From: Microbacterium sp. MYb54
GTDB lineage: Bacteria; Actinomycetota; Actinomycetes; Actinomycetales; Microbacteriaceae
Assembly: GCF_002979515.1 (NCBI RefSeq)
Contig: NZ_PCPA01000018.1
Location: 1-64,000, forward strand
Direction: 5' to 3'
DNA: 64,000 nt
This document shows positions 32,491 through 41,693 of the stretch, in pieces. Below the pieces are notes generated by a model, which was not told where the DNA came from, made no database searches, and was given only the letters and a program-made list of their open reading frames with translations. A program made the translations under genes and the position numbers. Within the stretch, counting starts at the first letter, position 1. Every line of letters begins with the position of its first letter.

Positions 32491-32523
32491 GCGGATGCCC
32501 CGGCCCCGTGCCGGGGCATCCGC
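32491..32523 (+). terminator. Rho-independent terminator after pspA
   Basis: GCGGATGCCCCGG pairs perfectly over 13 bp with CCGGGGCATCCGC around CCCCGTG, then CTCTCTTCTT. Confidence 0.85.
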
Positions 32524-32545
32524 CCTCTCTTCTTCGGAGGCACCC

Positions 32546-33349
32546 ATGGTGCGATTCCTCGTCATCCCGCAGTGGCAGGGCTCGCCCGCACCGCGCGCGA
32601 TGCTCCTCACCGACGGCGCCGCAGCGATCGCCGGTGATCTCCCCCGGGCTGCGACGACCGTGCTCGACGTCCCGGTCGAGGCCGGTGAGTCACTGGGAAC
32701 CGGAGTCCGCCGCCTGAGCGCTCTGCTGCGCACCCGTGAACTCGTGCATGGACACGTCGATTCCGACACCGTGGTGATCGGCGGCGACTGCAGCGTCACC
32801 GTCGCCGCCCTCGACTCGATCCCCGGAGGTACCGACGGCCTCGCGGTGGTGTGGTGCGATGCCCACGCCGACATGCACACCCCCGAGACCTCGCCGTCGG
32901 GCGCTTTCTCGGGCATGGCGCTGCGTGCGCTGCTCGGCGAGGGTGAGGAGCAGCTGGTGCTCTCTCCCCCGATTCGGGCCGACCGTGTGGTGACGGTCGG
33001 TATGCGCAATCTCGACGACGCGGAAGTCGAGCAGCTCGAACCGCTGTCGAATCTCTCGGTTGCCGACCTCGAACGGCCCGATGCGCTGCTCGACGCCGTC
33101 CGCGCGACAGGCGCTTCACGCGTGTGGGTGCACATCGATGTGGATGTGCTCGACCCCTCCGACTTCGCCGGTGTGTCGTCATCGGTGCCGTTCGGCCTCT
33201 CCCCGGCTGCGCTGAGCACCGCGATCCGTGCGCTGCGCACCGAGATCCCCCTCGCGGGGGCGACGATCTCCGGGTTTGCACCGAGGTCTCCGGCCGACTC
33301 CGTCGACGACCTCGGAGCACTGCTTCGCCTCGTAGGAGCCGTGGCATGA
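32546..33349 (+). CDS. Arginase/agmatinase/formiminoglutamase-fold protein
   Basis: 267 residues. The three binuclear manganese motifs are present: GGDCS near 87-91, DAHADMH near 110-116 and HIDVDVLDPSDF near 200-211. The substrate loop of arginase proper (NPSTAT-like) is not recognised, and the protein is shorter than classic arginases, so the ureohydrolase substrate is open. It starts after pspA with GGAGG before the ATG and overlaps the next gene by ATGA. The third motif is intact, supporting a working enzyme. Confidence 0.85.
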   Translation: MVRFLVIPQWQGSPAPRAMLLTDGAAAIAGDLPRAATTVLDVPVEAGESLGTGVRRLSALLRTRELVHGHVDSDTVVIGGDCSVTVAALDSIPGGTDGLAVVWCDAHADMHTPETSPSGAFSGMALRALLGEGEEQLVLSPPIRADRVVTVGMRNLDDAEVEQLEPLSNLSVADLERPDALLDAVRATGASRVWVHIDVDVLDPSDFAGVSSSVPFGLSPAALSTAIRALRTEIPLAGATISGFAPRSPADSVDDLGALLRLVGAVA

Positions 33350-33789
33350 CCGCGAGCACGGACTGGCGGCCCGCGGCAGAGAAGGCCCTCGCCCGCGGAC
33401 GACGCTGCGACCGTCGCATCCCGTCCTTCCTGCTGCGCTCACCGGTCAGTCGTCTCGGCTATGCATGGGGCACCGCGGTCGGCTGGCTCTGGGGCTCGCT
33501 CTGGAGCACCGGCCCCGTCGAACGTCGCGCAGGACTCTGGGTCTTCCAGGGCATGCCGAAGTGGACCTTCAATCGTGGCGGAGTGTGCGTCGGCGGATGC
33601 TTCCTCACCGGCGACGTGCGCCCGACGGATGCCGTTCTCCGCCACGAGGCCGTACACAAGGCGCAATGGCTGCGTTACGGCTTCCTGATGCCGGTGCTGT
33701 ATCTGTTCGCCGGGAGAGACCCGCTGCGCAATCGCTTTGAGATCGAAGCGGGGCTCGAAGACGGCAACTACGTGCGGCGGTCGCGCTGA
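33346..33789 (+). CDS. Small HExxH zincin-like protein
   Basis: 147 residues with a hydrophobic middle (about 38-55) and a conserved C-terminal half. The motif H100-E-A-V-H104 followed by KAQW fits HExxH zinc metalloproteases, and FEIEAGLEDG (Glu132/134) offers the third ligand expected 25-35 residues later in small gluzincin-like domains. Similar actinobacterial proteins are often annotated as Fe-S oxidoreductases, but no cysteine cluster for a cluster is present here. Its ATG overlaps the arginase-fold stop, so the two are co-translated. Substrate unknown. Confidence 0.65.
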   Translation: MTASTDWRPAAEKALARGRRCDRRIPSFLLRSPVSRLGYAWGTAVGWLWGSLWSTGPVERRAGLWVFQGMPKWTFNRGGVCVGGCFLTGDVRPTDAVLRHEAVHKAQWLRYGFLMPVLYLFAGRDPLRNRFEIEAGLEDGNYVRRSR

Positions 33790-33822
33790 CGGAGCGCAGT
33801 CTGCCGATCAGAAGAGCGCAGA

Positions 33823-34293
33823 TCAGCGCTCGACGGGCAGCAGACCGAAGCGCTCAGGAGCATGGATGAGCGCTGGCGAGATCTCCAACGTACTCGTCAG
33901 GTGCTCGACGATGTCGGCAGTTCCCAGGTAGCCGCCGAGCAACGTGACGTGAGTCTCGATCTCGTCGTCGCACATCATCTCATCCGCCCAGGCACAGGTC
34001 GCACGCGCCAGGGCCTGTCCGGGAGCGCACGCCCGGCCGCTGCCGGGGGCGCCGGAGCGCTGTTCGCGAGCGAGCCAGGTGACCGTCATCCGACCGGGTG
34101 CATCGATGACGCCGATGTCGGCGACCTCGGGTACCTCGATGAAGATGCGGCCGGAAGCGCACAGCGGCAGAGTCGTCAGGAACAACTCGAGCTCGGTGAG
34201 CGACTGCTCGTCGGCAGTCACCAGGTGGTGCGCGCGCTGACGTGCTGCGCGGCGTTCGGCGCGCGTGCCGCGGGTCTCGAGCGAGGTGTTCAT
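33823..34293 (-). CDS. SIP-domain (siderophore-interacting) protein
   Basis: 156 residues, recognised as the short SIP-type domain common in Microbacteriaceae: LVTADEQSLTELELFLTTLP, GRMTVTWLAREQRSG, and THVTLLGGYLGTADIV. It corresponds to the NAD(P)H-side half of siderophore-interacting reductases without the FAD-binding half, so it probably helps ferric-siderophore reduction rather than acting alone. The internal ATG at 34293 is preferred to 34314. A clear DtxR-like box lies just upstream, supporting iron repression. Confidence 0.82.
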   Translation of the reverse strand: MNTSLETRGTRAERRAARQRAHHLVTADEQSLTELELFLTTLPLCASGRIFIEVPEVADIGVIDAPGRMTVTWLAREQRSGAPGSGRACAPGQALARATCAWADEMMCDDEIETHVTLLGGYLGTADIVEHLTSTLEISPALIHAPERFGLLPVER

Positions 34294-34316
34294 GGTGTAT
34301 TTATCGTACACCAAGT

Positions 34317-34335
34317 GAAGGCTTGCCTAACCTTG
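34317..34335 (-). promoter_or_regulatory. DtxR/IdeR-type iron box
   Basis: On the minus strand CAAGGTTAGGCAAGCCTTC, 13 of 19 matches to TTAGGTTAGGCTAACCTAA, including the unbroken core AGGTTAGGC, 23 bases before the SIP-domain ATG. DtxR-family repressors bind such sites with Fe2+. Confidence 0.7.
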
Positions 34336-34337
34336 CA

Positions 34338-35081
34338 TCAGCTGGATGCCAGCCCCGCGGTCTCCGGCGAGGAAAAGGGCTCGACGAGCGCCGCCGACAG
34401 CGCGGCCAACTCGGACTCGGTCATCCCCTGCGCGCGCAGATACCCGGCAGCGGAACCCCACCGTTCGTCGACCTGCTCCAGCAGACGACGCATGACGGGT
34501 GCCGGAGATTGTGTCGCGAGGGCCACCGCGTGCACCGCTTCCGGGTGCTGGGTCCGCAGGTATTCGGCGATCCGATGCGTGCGTTGAACGGGAAGCTGAG
34601 ACTCGGTGAGCGCGTAATCGGCGATCACGGCCTCCCGATCGGCGCCGACTGCGGAGAGCGCGAGAGCGACGGTCACGCCCGTCCGGTCTTTGCCGACGGT
34701 GCAGTGCACCAACGTGCGCTCCCCCGCGGCGATGATGCGGATGGCCTCGACGAGCCGTTCCCCACTCTCTTCGAGGAGATGCAGATAGAGGTCTTCCAGG
34801 CTGGTGTCGGCCTCGAAGAACGATCGGACCGACCCCAGGAACAGAGGAAGGTGCGTCGTGTCCGGCCCCTCGATCTCGGTCGGCTCCGCCGCGACCTCTT
34901 CACCGTCACGAAGATCGACGATGTGCTGCACGTTCGCACGCAGCGCGGCGGCGCCAGTGGTGGTCGCACCCGAGAGCTGTCCGGACCGCAGCAGCACGCC
35001 GGAGCGGATACGACCGCCCTTCGCGGGGATGCCACCGACGTCGCGGACGTTCGAGACACCCTCGACCTCGAGGATGGTCAT
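34338..35081 (-). CDS. Protein tyrosine phosphatase (DSP-like)
   Basis: 247 residues. The phosphatase loop HCTVGKDRTG (Cys127, Arg133) is intact and preceded by an LxxLRD-like segment HIVDLRDGEE; the N-terminus SNVRDVGG is typical of the bacterial tyrosine/lipid phosphatase group related to MptpB. Length and the C-terminal YLRAQGMTESELAAL helix fit. It may act on phosphotyrosine or phosphoinositide-like substrates in the cytosol. Its ATG overlaps the TGA of the preceding AhpD-like gene, so the two are co-translated. Confidence 0.88.
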   Translation of the reverse strand: MTILEVEGVSNVRDVGGIPAKGGRIRSGVLLRSGQLSGATTTGAAALRANVQHIVDLRDGEEVAAEPTEIEGPDTTHLPLFLGSVRSFFEADTSLEDLYLHLLEESGERLVEAIRIIAAGERTLVHCTVGKDRTGVTVALALSAVGADREAVIADYALTESQLPVQRTHRIAEYLRTQHPEAVHAVALATQSPAPVMRRLLEQVDERWGSAAGYLRAQGMTESELAALSAALVEPFSSPETAGLASS

Positions 35082-35554
35082 GCCTGCGCCTGCGTGGCGC
35101 GAACCGGCACGGGGTAGCGGCCGGCGATCACGACCCGGTTGAACGCGTTGATGGAGACACAGGCCCAGCTGAGAGCCGCGTACTCCTTCTCGGTGAAAAC
35201 GCCGCCGACGAGATCGTAGACCTCGTCGGAGATCCCCTCGTCGGCGATGAAGGTGAAAGCCTCGGCGAGTTCGAGCGCCGCGCGCTCCCGGTCGCTGAAG
35301 ACACCGCTCTCGCGCCAGGTCGGGATCTGCGTGAGCGTATCGGCGTCGATGCCGGCCGCGACCGCCCTGTCGACATGGATCCGCGCGCAGTAGGCGCACC
35401 CGTTGAGCTGCGAGCAGTGGATCATGACGATCTCCTTGAGACGATCATCGATGCCGTTGGCCGCGCAGATCTGCCCCACCGTCTTCGAGAACGCGTCAAG
35501 TGCCTGATACGCGGCAGGCTCGGTCTTGGACAGGTGCACACGCGTCTCGCTCAT
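35078..35554 (-). CDS. AhpD-like carboxymuconolactone decarboxylase-family protein
   Basis: 158 residues with the AhpD redox motif C53-AY-C56-ARI-H60 preceded by Glu41. Members of this type reduce peroxides or peroxiredoxins through the Cys pair; true decarboxylases lack it. The helix set to about residue 145 is complete and the tail is short. The ATG at 35554 is chosen since GGAG lies upstream (close spacing). It precedes the tyrosine phosphatase and diverges from the alpha/beta hydrolase gene. Confidence 0.85.
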   Translation of the reverse strand: MSETRVHLSKTEPAAYQALDAFSKTVGQICAANGIDDRLKEIVMIHCSQLNGCAYCARIHVDRAVAAGIDADTLTQIPTWRESGVFSDRERAALELAEAFTFIADEGISDEVYDLVGGVFTEKEYAALSWACVSINAFNRVVIAGRYPVPVRATQAQA

Positions 35555-35725
35555 GACTCCATGATATTCGGCGTGCGGCGGCGAGGCCCAGTGCGGTGCG
35601 TCATCGATGAAATGCAGATTGATAACAAAACGACGTAACTCTGAGTCATAATGCGAGACGGCGAGACGCAATCACTTGCGATTCTGCTCTCCCATTTCCT
35701 GCATGTCTGCACGAGGGCGCAGAAT
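35555..35725. other. Divergent promoter region, relatively AT-rich
   Basis: 171 bases between the AhpD-like and hydrolase genes. The stretch around 35611-35655 is clearly more AT-rich than its surroundings and contains CATAAT at 35647-35652 and TTGATA at 35619-35624, but their spacing is too long for one promoter. Probably holds both promoters; no operator is recognised. Confidence 0.35.
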
Positions 35726-36652
35726 ATGGACGTGGCGATCGACATCAGCGAGTTCAGCTATCTTCCCGCACAAGCCGATGCGCTCGGCGTCCCGCTCCCC
35801 GAAGTGGAGCGACTCACGCTCTCCCTCGCCGACGGCCGCACATTGAGCGCCCTGAGGTTCGGAACCGACGCCCCGCGCGTGACGCTGCTGCACGGAGCCG
35901 GCTTGAACGCACACACCTGGGACACCACATCACTCGCTCTGCAGCAGCCCCTGCTCGCGATCGACCTCGCCGGCCATGGCGACTCCTCCTGGCGAGATGA
36001 CATAGATTACACACCACGCACGCTCGCCGGCGACGTGGCCGCAGCTCTCGACGCCTGGACCACGCAGCCGCAGGTGGTCGTCGGACAGTCGCTCGGCGGA
36101 CTGACCGGTGCCGCCCTCGCGGCCGCTCGACCCGACCTCGTGTCCGAGCTCATCATCATCGACATCACCCCGGGCATCGACGTCACGGCCGGGCCAGCGG
36201 CTCTGAGGGAGTTCTACGCCGGTCCCACCGACTTCGCCTCCCGCGACGAGCTGGTCGACAAGGCGATGTCGCTCGGGTTCGGTGGTTCCCGTCCGGAGAC
36301 CGAGCGCGGCGTCTTCCTGAACACGCGCGAGCGCGCGGACGGGCGCGTGGAGTGGAAGCACCACTTCGCGCATCTCGCCGCGCAGACACTCGCAGCCCAT
36401 GACGCCGGATCGGCGACGGCTCCGTCTGCCCTGCACGAAACGGGGTGGGACGACCTCGCCGCGGTCAGCGCCCCCATCACGCTCGTGCGCGCCGCGCGCG
36501 GGTTCGTGAGCGAAGCGGATGCCGCAGAGTTCCGCCGGCGTGTACCCGACGCTCGCCTCGTGGTCCTCGACGCGACGCACAACGTGCAGGAGACGGCACC
36601 GGTCGCTCTGGCCACCCTCATCGAATCGGCATCCTCCGCCCGCGGAATATGA
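35726..36652 (+). CDS. Alpha/beta-hydrolase-fold protein
   Basis: 308 residues. The oxyanion segment LLHGAGLNAHTWD lies near 55-66, the nucleophile elbow GQSLGG carries Ser122, and ATHNVQE near the end supplies the catalytic His (about 295). The cap between strands six and seven is mid-sized (about 155-220). Class cannot be narrowed beyond esterase/hydrolase. GAGGG precedes the ATG at 35726. It is followed by the peptide-type importer 92 bases on, and so may act on the imported compound, an inference from position. Confidence 0.85.
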   Translation: MDVAIDISEFSYLPAQADALGVPLPEVERLTLSLADGRTLSALRFGTDAPRVTLLHGAGLNAHTWDTTSLALQQPLLAIDLAGHGDSSWRDDIDYTPRTLAGDVAAALDAWTTQPQVVVGQSLGGLTGAALAAARPDLVSELIIIDITPGIDVTAGPAALREFYAGPTDFASRDELVDKAMSLGFGGSRPETERGVFLNTRERADGRVEWKHHFAHLAAQTLAAHDAGSATAPSALHETGWDDLAAVSAPITLVRAARGFVSEADAAEFRRRVPDARLVVLDATHNVQETAPVALATLIESASSARGI

Positions 36653-36744
36653 CGTTCCGTTCCACACCCGACCCGCACCCCGCCACGCAACCCTAGGCTC
36701 GATCCAACGGCACACAGCACCTGCCGCACCGAGAGGAAACGCCC

Positions 36745-38265
36745 ATGTTCCGACGTACCCGACGTCTCGCGCTGATATCCGCGCTCGCGGCCACCGCCGT
36801 GATCCTGAGCGCCTGCTCCGGCACTCCCGACCAGGAGCCCACCAGCGCCCCGAGCACACCCGACCCGAGCGCCACCCTCCACGTCGGTCTCGTCCTCGAA
36901 CCGACCAACCTCGACATCCGGCACACCAGCGGCGCCGCGCTCGAGCAGATCCTCATCGACAACATCTACGAAGGCCTCGTGACCCGCACGCAGGACAACG
37001 AGATCGAGGGCCGCCTCGCCTCCGACTACGAGGTGTCATCCGACGGTCTCACCTACACGTTCACCCTGAACGACGGAGTCGTCTTCCACGACGGCACGCC
37101 GCTCACGTCTGCCGACGTCGTCTCCTCGTACGAGACCGTGCGCACCGATGCGACCGTGCAGGGCAACGCCGATTTCGCCTCGGTCACATCGATCACGGCA
37201 CCGGACCCCACCACGGTCGAGATCGTGCTGTCCGCACCGAATCAGAACTTCCTGTTCGCACTCACCGGTCCCGCAGGCCTCGTGTTCAAGAGCGGTGACA
37301 CCACCGACCTCAAGACGGCGGAGAACGGCACCGGCCCCTTCACGCTCACACGCTGGAACAAGGGCAGCACCATCACGTTCGCGCGCAACGACGCCTATTG
37401 GGGCGAGCAGGCCGGTGTCGCCCAGGTCGAGTTCCAGTACATCCCCGACTTCACCGCCGGCGTCAACGCGGCGCTGGCAGGCGATGTCGACGTGCTCACC
37501 GCCGTCGACCCGAACCTCGCGCCTCAGCTCGAGGACTCCGGTGACTTCGCTCTGACGAAGGGGCGCACGACCGACAAGGCGACCCTGGCATTCAACAACA
37601 AGAAGGCACCCCTCGACGACGTCCGCGTGCGCGAAGCGCTGCGCCTGGCCATCGACCATGAGGCGCTCATCGAGGCCGTCGGCGCCGGTACCGCGCTGTA
37701 CGGTCCGATCCCCGAGCTCGACCCCGGCTACGAAGACCTGTCGGATGTGATCTCCTACGACCCGGAGAAGGCGAAGAAGCTGCTCGCCGAAGCCGGCCAG
37801 GAAGACCTGGAGCTGACCCTCACGATCCCTTCGTTCTATGGCACGACGGTGCCCAAGGTGCTGATCTCGGACTTCAAGAAGGTGGGCGTGACCCTCGACG
37901 TGAAGTCGGTCGAGTTCCCGACGTGGCTCGAGGACGTCTACACCAACCACGACTACGACCTCAGCTTCGTGCTGCACGTCGAGCCGCGCGACTTCGGCAA
38001 CTTCGCGAACCCCGACTACTACTTCGGATACGACAACGCCAAGGTCCAGGATCTGTACGCGAAGGCCCTCGCGGAGGTCGACCCGAAGAAGTCGGCCGAA
38101 CTCCTCGCACAGGCCGCGAAGATCGTCTCAGAGGATCACGCCGCCGACTGGCTGTACAACGGTGAGACCATCACCGCCGTGAGCCCGATCGTGACCGGCT
38201 TCCCCGAGGACTCGATCAACTCGCGCATCAACCTGGCCGGAGTCACCGTCTCCGCTGAGAAATAG
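36745..38265 (+). CDS. Peptide/nickel-type ABC transporter substrate-binding lipoprotein
   Basis: 506 residues, family 5 solute-binding protein. The signal peptide ends with lipobox LSAC, lipidated Cys24, followed by a Ser/Thr/Pro linker. VGLVLEPTNLDIRHTSG opens domain I; LTYTFTLNDGVVFHDGTPLTSADVV is the family hallmark, with a long domain II and closing AADWLYNGE. It catches a peptide-like or opine-like ligand outside the cell and hands it to the two permeases. GAGAGGAAA precedes the ATG. First gene of a complete five-gene importer. Confidence 0.93.
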   Translation: MFRRTRRLALISALAATAVILSACSGTPDQEPTSAPSTPDPSATLHVGLVLEPTNLDIRHTSGAALEQILIDNIYEGLVTRTQDNEIEGRLASDYEVSSDGLTYTFTLNDGVVFHDGTPLTSADVVSSYETVRTDATVQGNADFASVTSITAPDPTTVEIVLSAPNQNFLFALTGPAGLVFKSGDTTDLKTAENGTGPFTLTRWNKGSTITFARNDAYWGEQAGVAQVEFQYIPDFTAGVNAALAGDVDVLTAVDPNLAPQLEDSGDFALTKGRTTDKATLAFNNKKAPLDDVRVREALRLAIDHEALIEAVGAGTALYGPIPELDPGYEDLSDVISYDPEKAKKLLAEAGQEDLELTLTIPSFYGTTVPKVLISDFKKVGVTLDVKSVEFPTWLEDVYTNHDYDLSFVLHVEPRDFGNFANPDYYFGYDNAKVQDLYAKALAEVDPKKSAELLAQAAKIVSEDHAADWLYNGETITAVSPIVTGFPEDSINSRINLAGVTVSAEK

Positions 38266-38282
38266 CGAGCGGTCACCCCTTC

Positions 38283-39233
38283 GTGATCCGCTACACGCTC
38301 GTCCGAGGAGCCCTGCTCATAGCAGGGCTCCTCGTGTCGAGCGTGCTCATCTTCCTGACCCTTCGAGTCTTCCCCGGTGACGTCGCGCAGCTCATCGCCG
38401 GCACGCAGGCCTCCCCGGCCGAAGTCGACGCGCTCCGCGAGTCCCTGGGGCTCAATCGCCCTCTGCTCGCGCAGTACACCGACTGGATCGGCGGGATCTT
38501 CCGCGGCGACCTCGGCACCTCACTGCTCTCCGGAGCATCCGTCGGCGAGGAGCTTTTCCTCAAGGCTCAGGTCACTGTCCCCCTGGGCATCATGTCGCTG
38601 CTGATCGCGGTACTCATCGCCGTCCCCTTCGGCATCCTCGCCGCGCTCCTGCGCAACCGCCGGGGTGGCACAGCGCTCAGCGTCGGCGCCCAGACGCTGG
38701 CAGCAGTACCCGTCGTCTGGGCCGGGATGATGCTCATCGTCGTGTTCTCGGTCTGGCTGGGATGGCTGCCGCCGCAGGGCTTCCCCCGCACCGGATGGTC
38801 GACCCCCGGCAAAGCGATCGAATCGCTGCTGCTCCCTGCGCTGACGATCGGCATCGTCGAGGGCGCCATGTTGATGCGCTTCGTCCGCAGCGCGACCCTG
38901 CAGGCCGCCGGGCAGGACTTCGTCCGCACCGCCGCGGCCAAGGGACTCACCCGCACCCGGGCCCTCATCCAGCACGGCATCCCCGCCGTCGGCCTGTCGA
39001 TCATCACGGTCCTCGGGCTCCAGGTGGCCGGCATCATCGTCGGCTCGGTCGTGATCGAGCAGCTGTTCACCCTCCCGGGGATCGGACGCATGCTCGTGGC
39101 CGATGTCGGAACCCGCGATCTCATCAAGGTGCAGAGCGAGCTCCTCGTGCTCACCGGGTTCGTGCTGATCGTGGGCTTCGTAGTCGACCTCCTGCATCGC
39201 GCGATCGACCCCCGACAGCGGGAGGCGGCATGA
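38283..39233 (+). CDS. ABC importer permease (DppB/OppB-like)
   Basis: 316 residues, six helices, with VFPGDVAQLIAG near the N-terminus and the inner-membrane EAA loop around AAGQDFVRTAAAKGLTRTRALIQHGIP, the ATPase-coupling helix. EQLFTLPGIGRMLVADVGTRD follows, the usual B-subunit end. Begins with GTG 17 bases after the binding protein and overlaps the next permease by ATGA. Confidence 0.92.
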   Translation: MIRYTLVRGALLIAGLLVSSVLIFLTLRVFPGDVAQLIAGTQASPAEVDALRESLGLNRPLLAQYTDWIGGIFRGDLGTSLLSGASVGEELFLKAQVTVPLGIMSLLIAVLIAVPFGILAALLRNRRGGTALSVGAQTLAAVPVVWAGMMLIVVFSVWLGWLPPQGFPRTGWSTPGKAIESLLLPALTIGIVEGAMLMRFVRSATLQAAGQDFVRTAAAKGLTRTRALIQHGIPAVGLSIITVLGLQVAGIIVGSVVIEQLFTLPGIGRMLVADVGTRDLIKVQSELLVLTGFVLIVGFVVDLLHRAIDPRQREAA

Positions 39234-40099
39234 CTCCGCGCTGGCTCAGCCGACTCTGGGGCACCTCGACCGGGCGCTTCGGGATCATCGTCGTCATCGT
39301 GATCGTCGTGGCCGCGTTCGTGTCGCTGTTCTGGACGCCGTTCGACCCTCAGGCCTCGGATATCGGCGATCGATGGCTGCCGCCGAGCTGGCCGCATCTG
39401 CTCGGCACGGATGACACCGGCCGCGACATCCTGAGCCTGCTCATGGCGGGAGCACGCACGACCGTCTTCGTGAGCATCGGCGCCGGAATCGTGGCCACCG
39501 TGGTCGGCATCGCTCTCGCCGCACTCGGGGCGCTGACCGCGCGCTGGATGCGGGAGACCGTCTCGGTGCTCGTCGACATCCTGATCGCCTTCCCGGTGCT
39601 GCTGATCGCCATGATGATCTCGTCGGTCTGGGGCGGATCGCTCTGGGTCGTGATCTGGGCCGTGGGCATCGGCTTCGGCGTGAACATCGCCAGGGTCACA
39701 CGACCCGAGCTGCGCCGCGTGCAGCAGAGCGACTTCGTCCTCGCCGCACGCGCGTCCGGGCTGACACCGGCGCAGAGCCTCGCGCGCCATCTCCTGCCCA
39801 ACGTCGCCCCGGTTTTCATCGTGCAGCTGTCGTGGTCGATGGCCGTCGCCGTGCTGGCTGAGGCGGGCCTGTCGTACCTCGGCTTCGGCGCGTCGGTGGT
39901 CGAGCCGAGCTGGGGCCTGCTGCTCGCCGACCTCCAGCGGTACATCGGGGTGCATCCGCTGTCGGTGATCTGGCCGGGACTCACGATCACGATCACGGTG
40001 CTCGCATTGAACCTCCTCGGCGACGGCCTGCGCGAGGCGACCGACCCCACCCTGCGGCACCGCGCCGCCGAGATCCACACCCCGGGGGTGGTCGCATGA
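39230..40099 (+). CDS. ABC importer permease (DppC/OppC-like)
   Basis: 289 residues. The C-subunit mark [21 protein letters not shown] lies near 60-80, six helices follow, and the EAA-type coupling loop is [25 protein letters not shown] near 165-190. [23 protein letters not shown] is also typical of this subunit. The ATG overlaps the TGA of the B subunit and its own TGA overlaps the next start. Confidence 0.92.
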   Translation: MTPRWLSRLWGTSTGRFGIIVVIVIVVAAFVSLFWTPFDPQASDIGDRWLPPSWPHLLGTDDTGRDILSLLMAGARTTVFVSIGAGIVATVVGIALAALGALTARWMRETVSVLVDILIAFPVLLIAMMISSVWGGSLWVVIWAVGIGFGVNIARVTRPELRRVQQSDFVLAARASGLTPAQSLARHLLPNVAPVFIVQLSWSMAVAVLAEAGLSYLGFGASVVEPSWGLLLADLQRYIGVHPLSVIWPGLTITITVLALNLLGDGLREATDPTLRHRAAEIHTPGVVA

Positions 40100-40887
40100 G
40101 CCTGTCGGTGCAGAACCTCGTGATCGAGATCGACGGACGTCGAGTCGTGGACGGTATCTCCTTCGAGGTGCCGGACGGCGCGAGACTCGGACTGATCGGC
40201 GAGTCCGGCTCCGGCAAGTCGCTCACGGCCCTCGCCGTGCTGGGTCTGCTCCCCGACGGCGCGACCGCGAGCGGCAGCATCCGCTGGAGAGGAACCGAGC
40301 TGATCGGGATGCCTGATCGCGCGCTCGCCCGCCTTCGCGGCGACGACATCGGCATCGTGTTCCAGGAGCCGCGCACCGCCCTGAACCCGATCAGGACAGT
40401 CGGTCGGCAGATCGCGGAGTCGATCCGCATCCACGAGGGCCTGGGACGCCGCGAGGCGAGGGAGCGGGCGATCGCGGAGGCCGCTCGCGTGCGGCTGCCC
40501 GACCCCGAGTCGATCATCGATCGGTACCCCCACCAGCTCTCCGGTGGCCAGCGGCAGCGCGTCGCCATCGCGATGGCCCTCGCCTGCCGGCCGCGCCTGC
40601 TGATCGCCGACGAGCCGACGACGGCGCTCGATGTGACGATCCAGGCTGAGATCCTCTCCCTGCTGCTCTCGCTCGTCGCCGACGAGGGCATGTCGTTGGT
40701 CTTCATCACGCATGACCTCGCCGTCCTCGCCCAGGTCGCGACCGAGGGCGTCGTGCTCGAACACGGGAAGGTCGTCGAGGCGGCGCCCGTCTCGACGCTC
40801 CTGTCGTCTCCCGCCTCACCGATCACTCAGGGGCTGCTGCGTGACGCGACCGCGACGCTCTGGCGCCCGGACGGCGGTGCCGCATGA
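40096..40887 (+). CDS. ABC importer ATPase (DppD/OppD-like)
   Basis: 263 residues. Walker A GESGSGKS (35-42), a Q-loop in [11 protein letters not shown], the signature LSGGQRQRV, Walker [13 protein letters not shown] and switch His in THDLAVLAQ are all present. It lacks the C-terminal oligopeptide-domain extension of full-length DppD (about 320-330 residues), including its iron-sulfur cysteines. Overlaps its neighbours by ATGA on both sides. Confidence 0.92.
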   Translation: MSLSVQNLVIEIDGRRVVDGISFEVPDGARLGLIGESGSGKSLTALAVLGLLPDGATASGSIRWRGTELIGMPDRALARLRGDDIGIVFQEPRTALNPIRTVGRQIAESIRIHEGLGRREARERAIAEAARVRLPDPESIIDRYPHQLSGGQRQRVAIAMALACRPRLLIADEPTTALDVTIQAEILSLLLSLVADEGMSLVFITHDLAVLAQVATEGVVLEHGKVVEAAPVSTLLSSPASPITQGLLRDATATLWRPDGGAA

Positions 40888-41681
40888 CTCTGATCGAGGC
40901 CCGGGGACTCGGCCGCGAATTCGTCGTCCCGAAGCGCTCCGCATTCGAGCGCACTCGCACGCAGACCGCTCTGGCGCCCACCGACCTCGACATCGTCGAA
41001 GGGTCATCCGTCGGCATCATCGGCGAATCGGGGTCCGGCAAGTCCACCCTCGTGAGACTGCTGCTCGGGCTCGACCGGCCGTCCTCCGGCACCGTGGCCA
41101 TCGACGGGCGGCCTGTCGATGCCGCGGCATCTGCGAGGTCGCTGCACTGGCTGCGCCGCGAGACCGGGCTTGTGTTCCAAGACCCGTATGCCTCACTCGA
41201 CCCGCGTATGACGGCGGGTCAGATCGTCCGCGAACCGCTGTGGGCGCTGGGCATCGAAGGCGACCACCGTGCGCGGGTCCGCGAGGTGCTCGCGCAGGTG
41301 GGTCTAGAGCCCGAGATGGGCGACCGCTACCCGCACGAGTTCTCCGGCGGACAGCGACAGCGGGTCGCCCTGGCGCGGGCGATCGTGCACGGCCCGCGGA
41401 TCCTGGTGGGCGACGAACCGCTGTCGGCGCTCGATGTGACGGTGCGCGCGCAGATCCTGGCACTGCTGATCGAGCTGCGACAGACCACCGACCTCACCCT
41501 CGTGCTCGTGTCGCATGACATCGGCGTTGTGCAGAATCTGTGCGACACGGTCGTCGTCATGACGGACGGGCACATCGTCGAGCGAGGTTCCACGAGTGAC
41601 GTGCTCCTGCATCCGACGCAGGACTACACGAAGGCGCTGCTGTCGGCGATACCGGTGATCCCCGGCACACCCGGTCGTTGA
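40884..41681 (+). CDS. ABC importer ATPase (DppF/OppF-like)
   Basis: 265 residues. Walker [23 protein letters not shown], a signature with Phe for Leu (FSGGQRQRV), Walker B ILVGDEPLSALD and SHDIGVVQNLCD are all present. ASLDPRM is typical of the F-type subunit. Like the D subunit it lacks the C-terminal oligopeptide extension. Last gene of the importer, convergent with the GNAT gene 12 bases on. Confidence 0.92.
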   Translation: MTLIEARGLGREFVVPKRSAFERTRTQTALAPTDLDIVEGSSVGIIGESGSGKSTLVRLLLGLDRPSSGTVAIDGRPVDAAASARSLHWLRRETGLVFQDPYASLDPRMTAGQIVREPLWALGIEGDHRARVREVLAQVGLEPEMGDRYPHEFSGGQRQRVALARAIVHGPRILVGDEPLSALDVTVRAQILALLIELRQTTDLTLVLVSHDIGVVQNLCDTVVVMTDGHIVERGSTSDVLLHPTQDYTKALLSAIPVIPGTPGR

Positions 41682-41693
41682 GCGAGCGTCACC

